This document shows positions 6,253 through 7,034 of a stretch of 7,034 nt of DNA, piece after piece. Location: contig CAMFKA010000111.1 of the NCBI GenBank assembly GCA_945957185.1, forward strand, positions 1 to 7,034, written 5' to 3'. Under the pieces are notes generated by a model that did not search any database, was not told the DNA's origin, and saw only the letters and a list, made by a program, of their open reading frames with translations. The position numbers were made by a program, and so were the translations under genes. The stretch is from an uncultured Chlamydiaceae bacterium. GTDB lineage: Bacteria; Chlamydiota; Chlamydiia; Chlamydiales; Parachlamydiaceae. Position 1 is the stretch's first letter. Each line of letters opens with the position of its first letter.

Positions 6253-6917
6253 GAATCAGAATACAGAAGCCAATCTAAAATTAATGCCGAGTACCACATC
6301 ACTAACGCGCCTGCTAGGATGTCAGATAAAAAGTGTCCTCCCTGGAAGATTCGCGAGGCACTCAACGCCAGCCCTAGCCCTATCGCTAGAATCCATCCCA
6401 TTGCTGTAATATATTTTTTGTGCAAACGGCGTCCTAGAAATACTAAAGCAAAGAAATAAAATCCGGTTGTGCAGTGTCCGCAAGGAAACGATTTTGAGGG
6501 CTCGGGAGCAGAAAAATTAGGTTTATAAAAGGGGTGAAATTCCTGAGCTCCGCCAAATTCTATCACTTGCTTCGGGCGTGGGCGACCCCAATGCTCTTTG
6601 AACATCAAGTTGGTGATCAATCCGCCACCAACAGCGAAAACGAGGAAAAGGTAGAGTGCGTCTGTTCGCCACGGTTTAAGTTTTGCTGTGAAAAAGCTGA
6701 TGGCGACGACAAGAAGCGCAAGAGCCGAGGTCACCAATGCGGGGATTTCCCCCCAGTCATAAAAAAATTTGAAGAAAGCGTGATCAGAGAAAGCTCCTTC
6801 ACGGTAAGCGTAGTGCGCGAGATCCATATCCCATTTGGGAGTGAAGGGCGCAACAATGATAAATAGCAGTAAAGGTCCCCACCAGGGGAACGACTTAAAA
6901 AGATTTTGAATTTTCAT
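6249..6917 (-). CDS. PAP2-family membrane lipid phosphatase
   Basis: This integral membrane phosphatase has 222 residues from the ATG at 6917. It carries all three PAP2 signatures: K-x6-R-P (Lys107 to Arg114-Pro115, KEHWGRPRP), the middle motif as PCGH (145-148, normally PSGH), and S-R-x5-H-x3-D (Ser188 to Asp199, SRIFQGGHFLSD). The His residues of motifs two and three are the nucleophile/acid pair in the family. About five or six hydrophobic segments are present. Candidate substrates are undecaprenyl pyrophosphate, phosphatidylglycerophosphate or the lipid A 1-phosphate; the sequence does not decide between them. An ATG ten codons upstream (6947) is possible, but neither start has a clear ribosome-binding site, and the inner one gives a usual KxxNLFKSFPWW-type beginning. 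The stop overlaps the start of the LexA-like gene (ATGA), implying one operon. Confidence 0.88.
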   Translation of the reverse strand: MKIQNLFKSFPWWGPLLLFIIVAPFTPKWDMDLAHYAYREGAFSDHAFFKFFYDWGEIPALVTSALALLVVAISFFTAKLKPWRTDALYLFLVFAVGGGLITNLMFKEHWGRPRPKQVIEFGGAQEFHPFYKPNFSAPEPSKSFPCGHCTTGFYFFALVFLGRRLHKKYITAMGWILAIGLGLALSASRIFQGGHFLSDILAGALVMWYSALILDWLLYSDS

Positions 6918-6925
6918 ATGGCTAT

Positions 6926-6955
6926 AATATAACTCGGCTTTGTACATTTTTTGAA
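6926..6955 (-). promoter_or_regulatory. Possible promoter of the PAP2-lexA operon
   Basis: On the minus strand, TTCAAA (6955-6950; four of six -35 matches) and TATATT (6931-6926; five of six -10 matches) are separated by 18 bases. Transcription would begin within a few bases of the ATG at 6917, giving an almost leaderless mRNA. That would agree with the lack of a Shine-Dalgarno and would exclude the upstream ATG at 6947. The region is AT-rich and the match is weak. Confidence 0.25.
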
Positions 6956-7000
6956 CTCATTTTTGCGAGAGAAGCGAAGTGCAGCGTAATAAATTTCGCA

Positions 7001-7024
7001 GGAAGGGGTATTTTTACCCCTTCC
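7001..7024. repeat. Perfect 10-bp inverted repeat (strong hairpin)
   Basis: GGAAGGGGTA at 7001-7010 is the exact reverse complement of TACCCCTTCC at 7015-7024, with loop TTTT. After a short internal mismatch, AAATTTC (6991-6997) can pair with GAATTT (7028-7033 or thereabouts) with one bulged base, so the structure may extend. There is no U-run directly after it on either strand, so it is not a textbook intrinsic terminator. It may terminate a gene beyond the right edge, or be an operator or a dispersed repeat. Confidence 0.6.
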
Positions 7025-7034
7025 GAGGAATTTA

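Noticed and set aside
6534..6866. 110-codon plus-strand open frame opposite the PAP2 gene
   Set aside because: The minus-strand frame carries all three PAP2 motifs; this frame is its shadow.
6945..6947. ATG at 6947 as start of the PAP2 gene
   Set aside because: There is no ribosome-binding site, the ten added residues are unlike the family, and a promoter-like -10 lies within them; it remains possible but less likely than 6917.
6918..7034. LexA/SOS box upstream of the PAP2-lexA operon
   Set aside because: Neither CTGT-N8-ACAG nor GAAC-N4-GTTC is present; only a lone GAAC (6953) and a 6-bp TGTACA palindrome (6941-6946) were seen.

Overview
The window looks like a chromosomal stretch from an intracellular or host-associated bacterium. 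My best guess is an environmental (Parachlamydia-like) chlamydia, with a Legionella/Coxiella-type organism as the alternative. The guess rests on an octotricopeptide-repeat/RAP protein, an architecture typical of organelle RNA biology that occurs sporadically in intracellular bacteria, next to tandem alanine/glycine:sodium symporters, a LexA-like repressor and a PAP2 phosphatase. No rRNA or other taxonomic marker is present, so the assignment is inference.

Layout. Positions 1-125 are a short unresolved edge with possible ends of neighbouring ORFs. Positions 126-2690 (minus) encode an 854-residue protein: a Ser/Arg/Lys-rich, probably disordered N-terminus, about twelve 37-residue helical repeats, and a C-terminal RAP domain. 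A divergent intergenic region of about 210 bp carries weak promoter-like boxes and a candidate H-type pseudoknot. Positions 2901-4268 and 4265-5623 (plus) are two full-length AGCS amino-acid:Na+ symporter paralogs overlapping by ATGA. Two bases beyond the second stop lies the stop of a convergent gene, a LexA-family protein (5626-6252, minus). It is translationally coupled, again by ATGA, to an upstream PAP2-type membrane phosphatase (about 6249-6917, minus). Positions 6948-7034 are intergenic and contain a perfect 10-bp inverted repeat.

How it fits together. The symporter pair would import alanine/glycine-type amino acids, probably with sodium. The PAP2 protein would dephosphorylate a lipid phosphate at the membrane. 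The LexA-like protein keeps a good winged-helix domain and the catalytic lysine, but the catalytic serine is glycine and the Ala-Gly cleavage site reads Thr-Ala. It therefore looks unable to self-cleave and may be a regulator released from the SOS response. The repeat/RAP protein is the most unusual gene: it looks like a sequence-specific RNA-binding protein, and its N-terminus would suit export into a host cell, although nothing in the window proves secretion.
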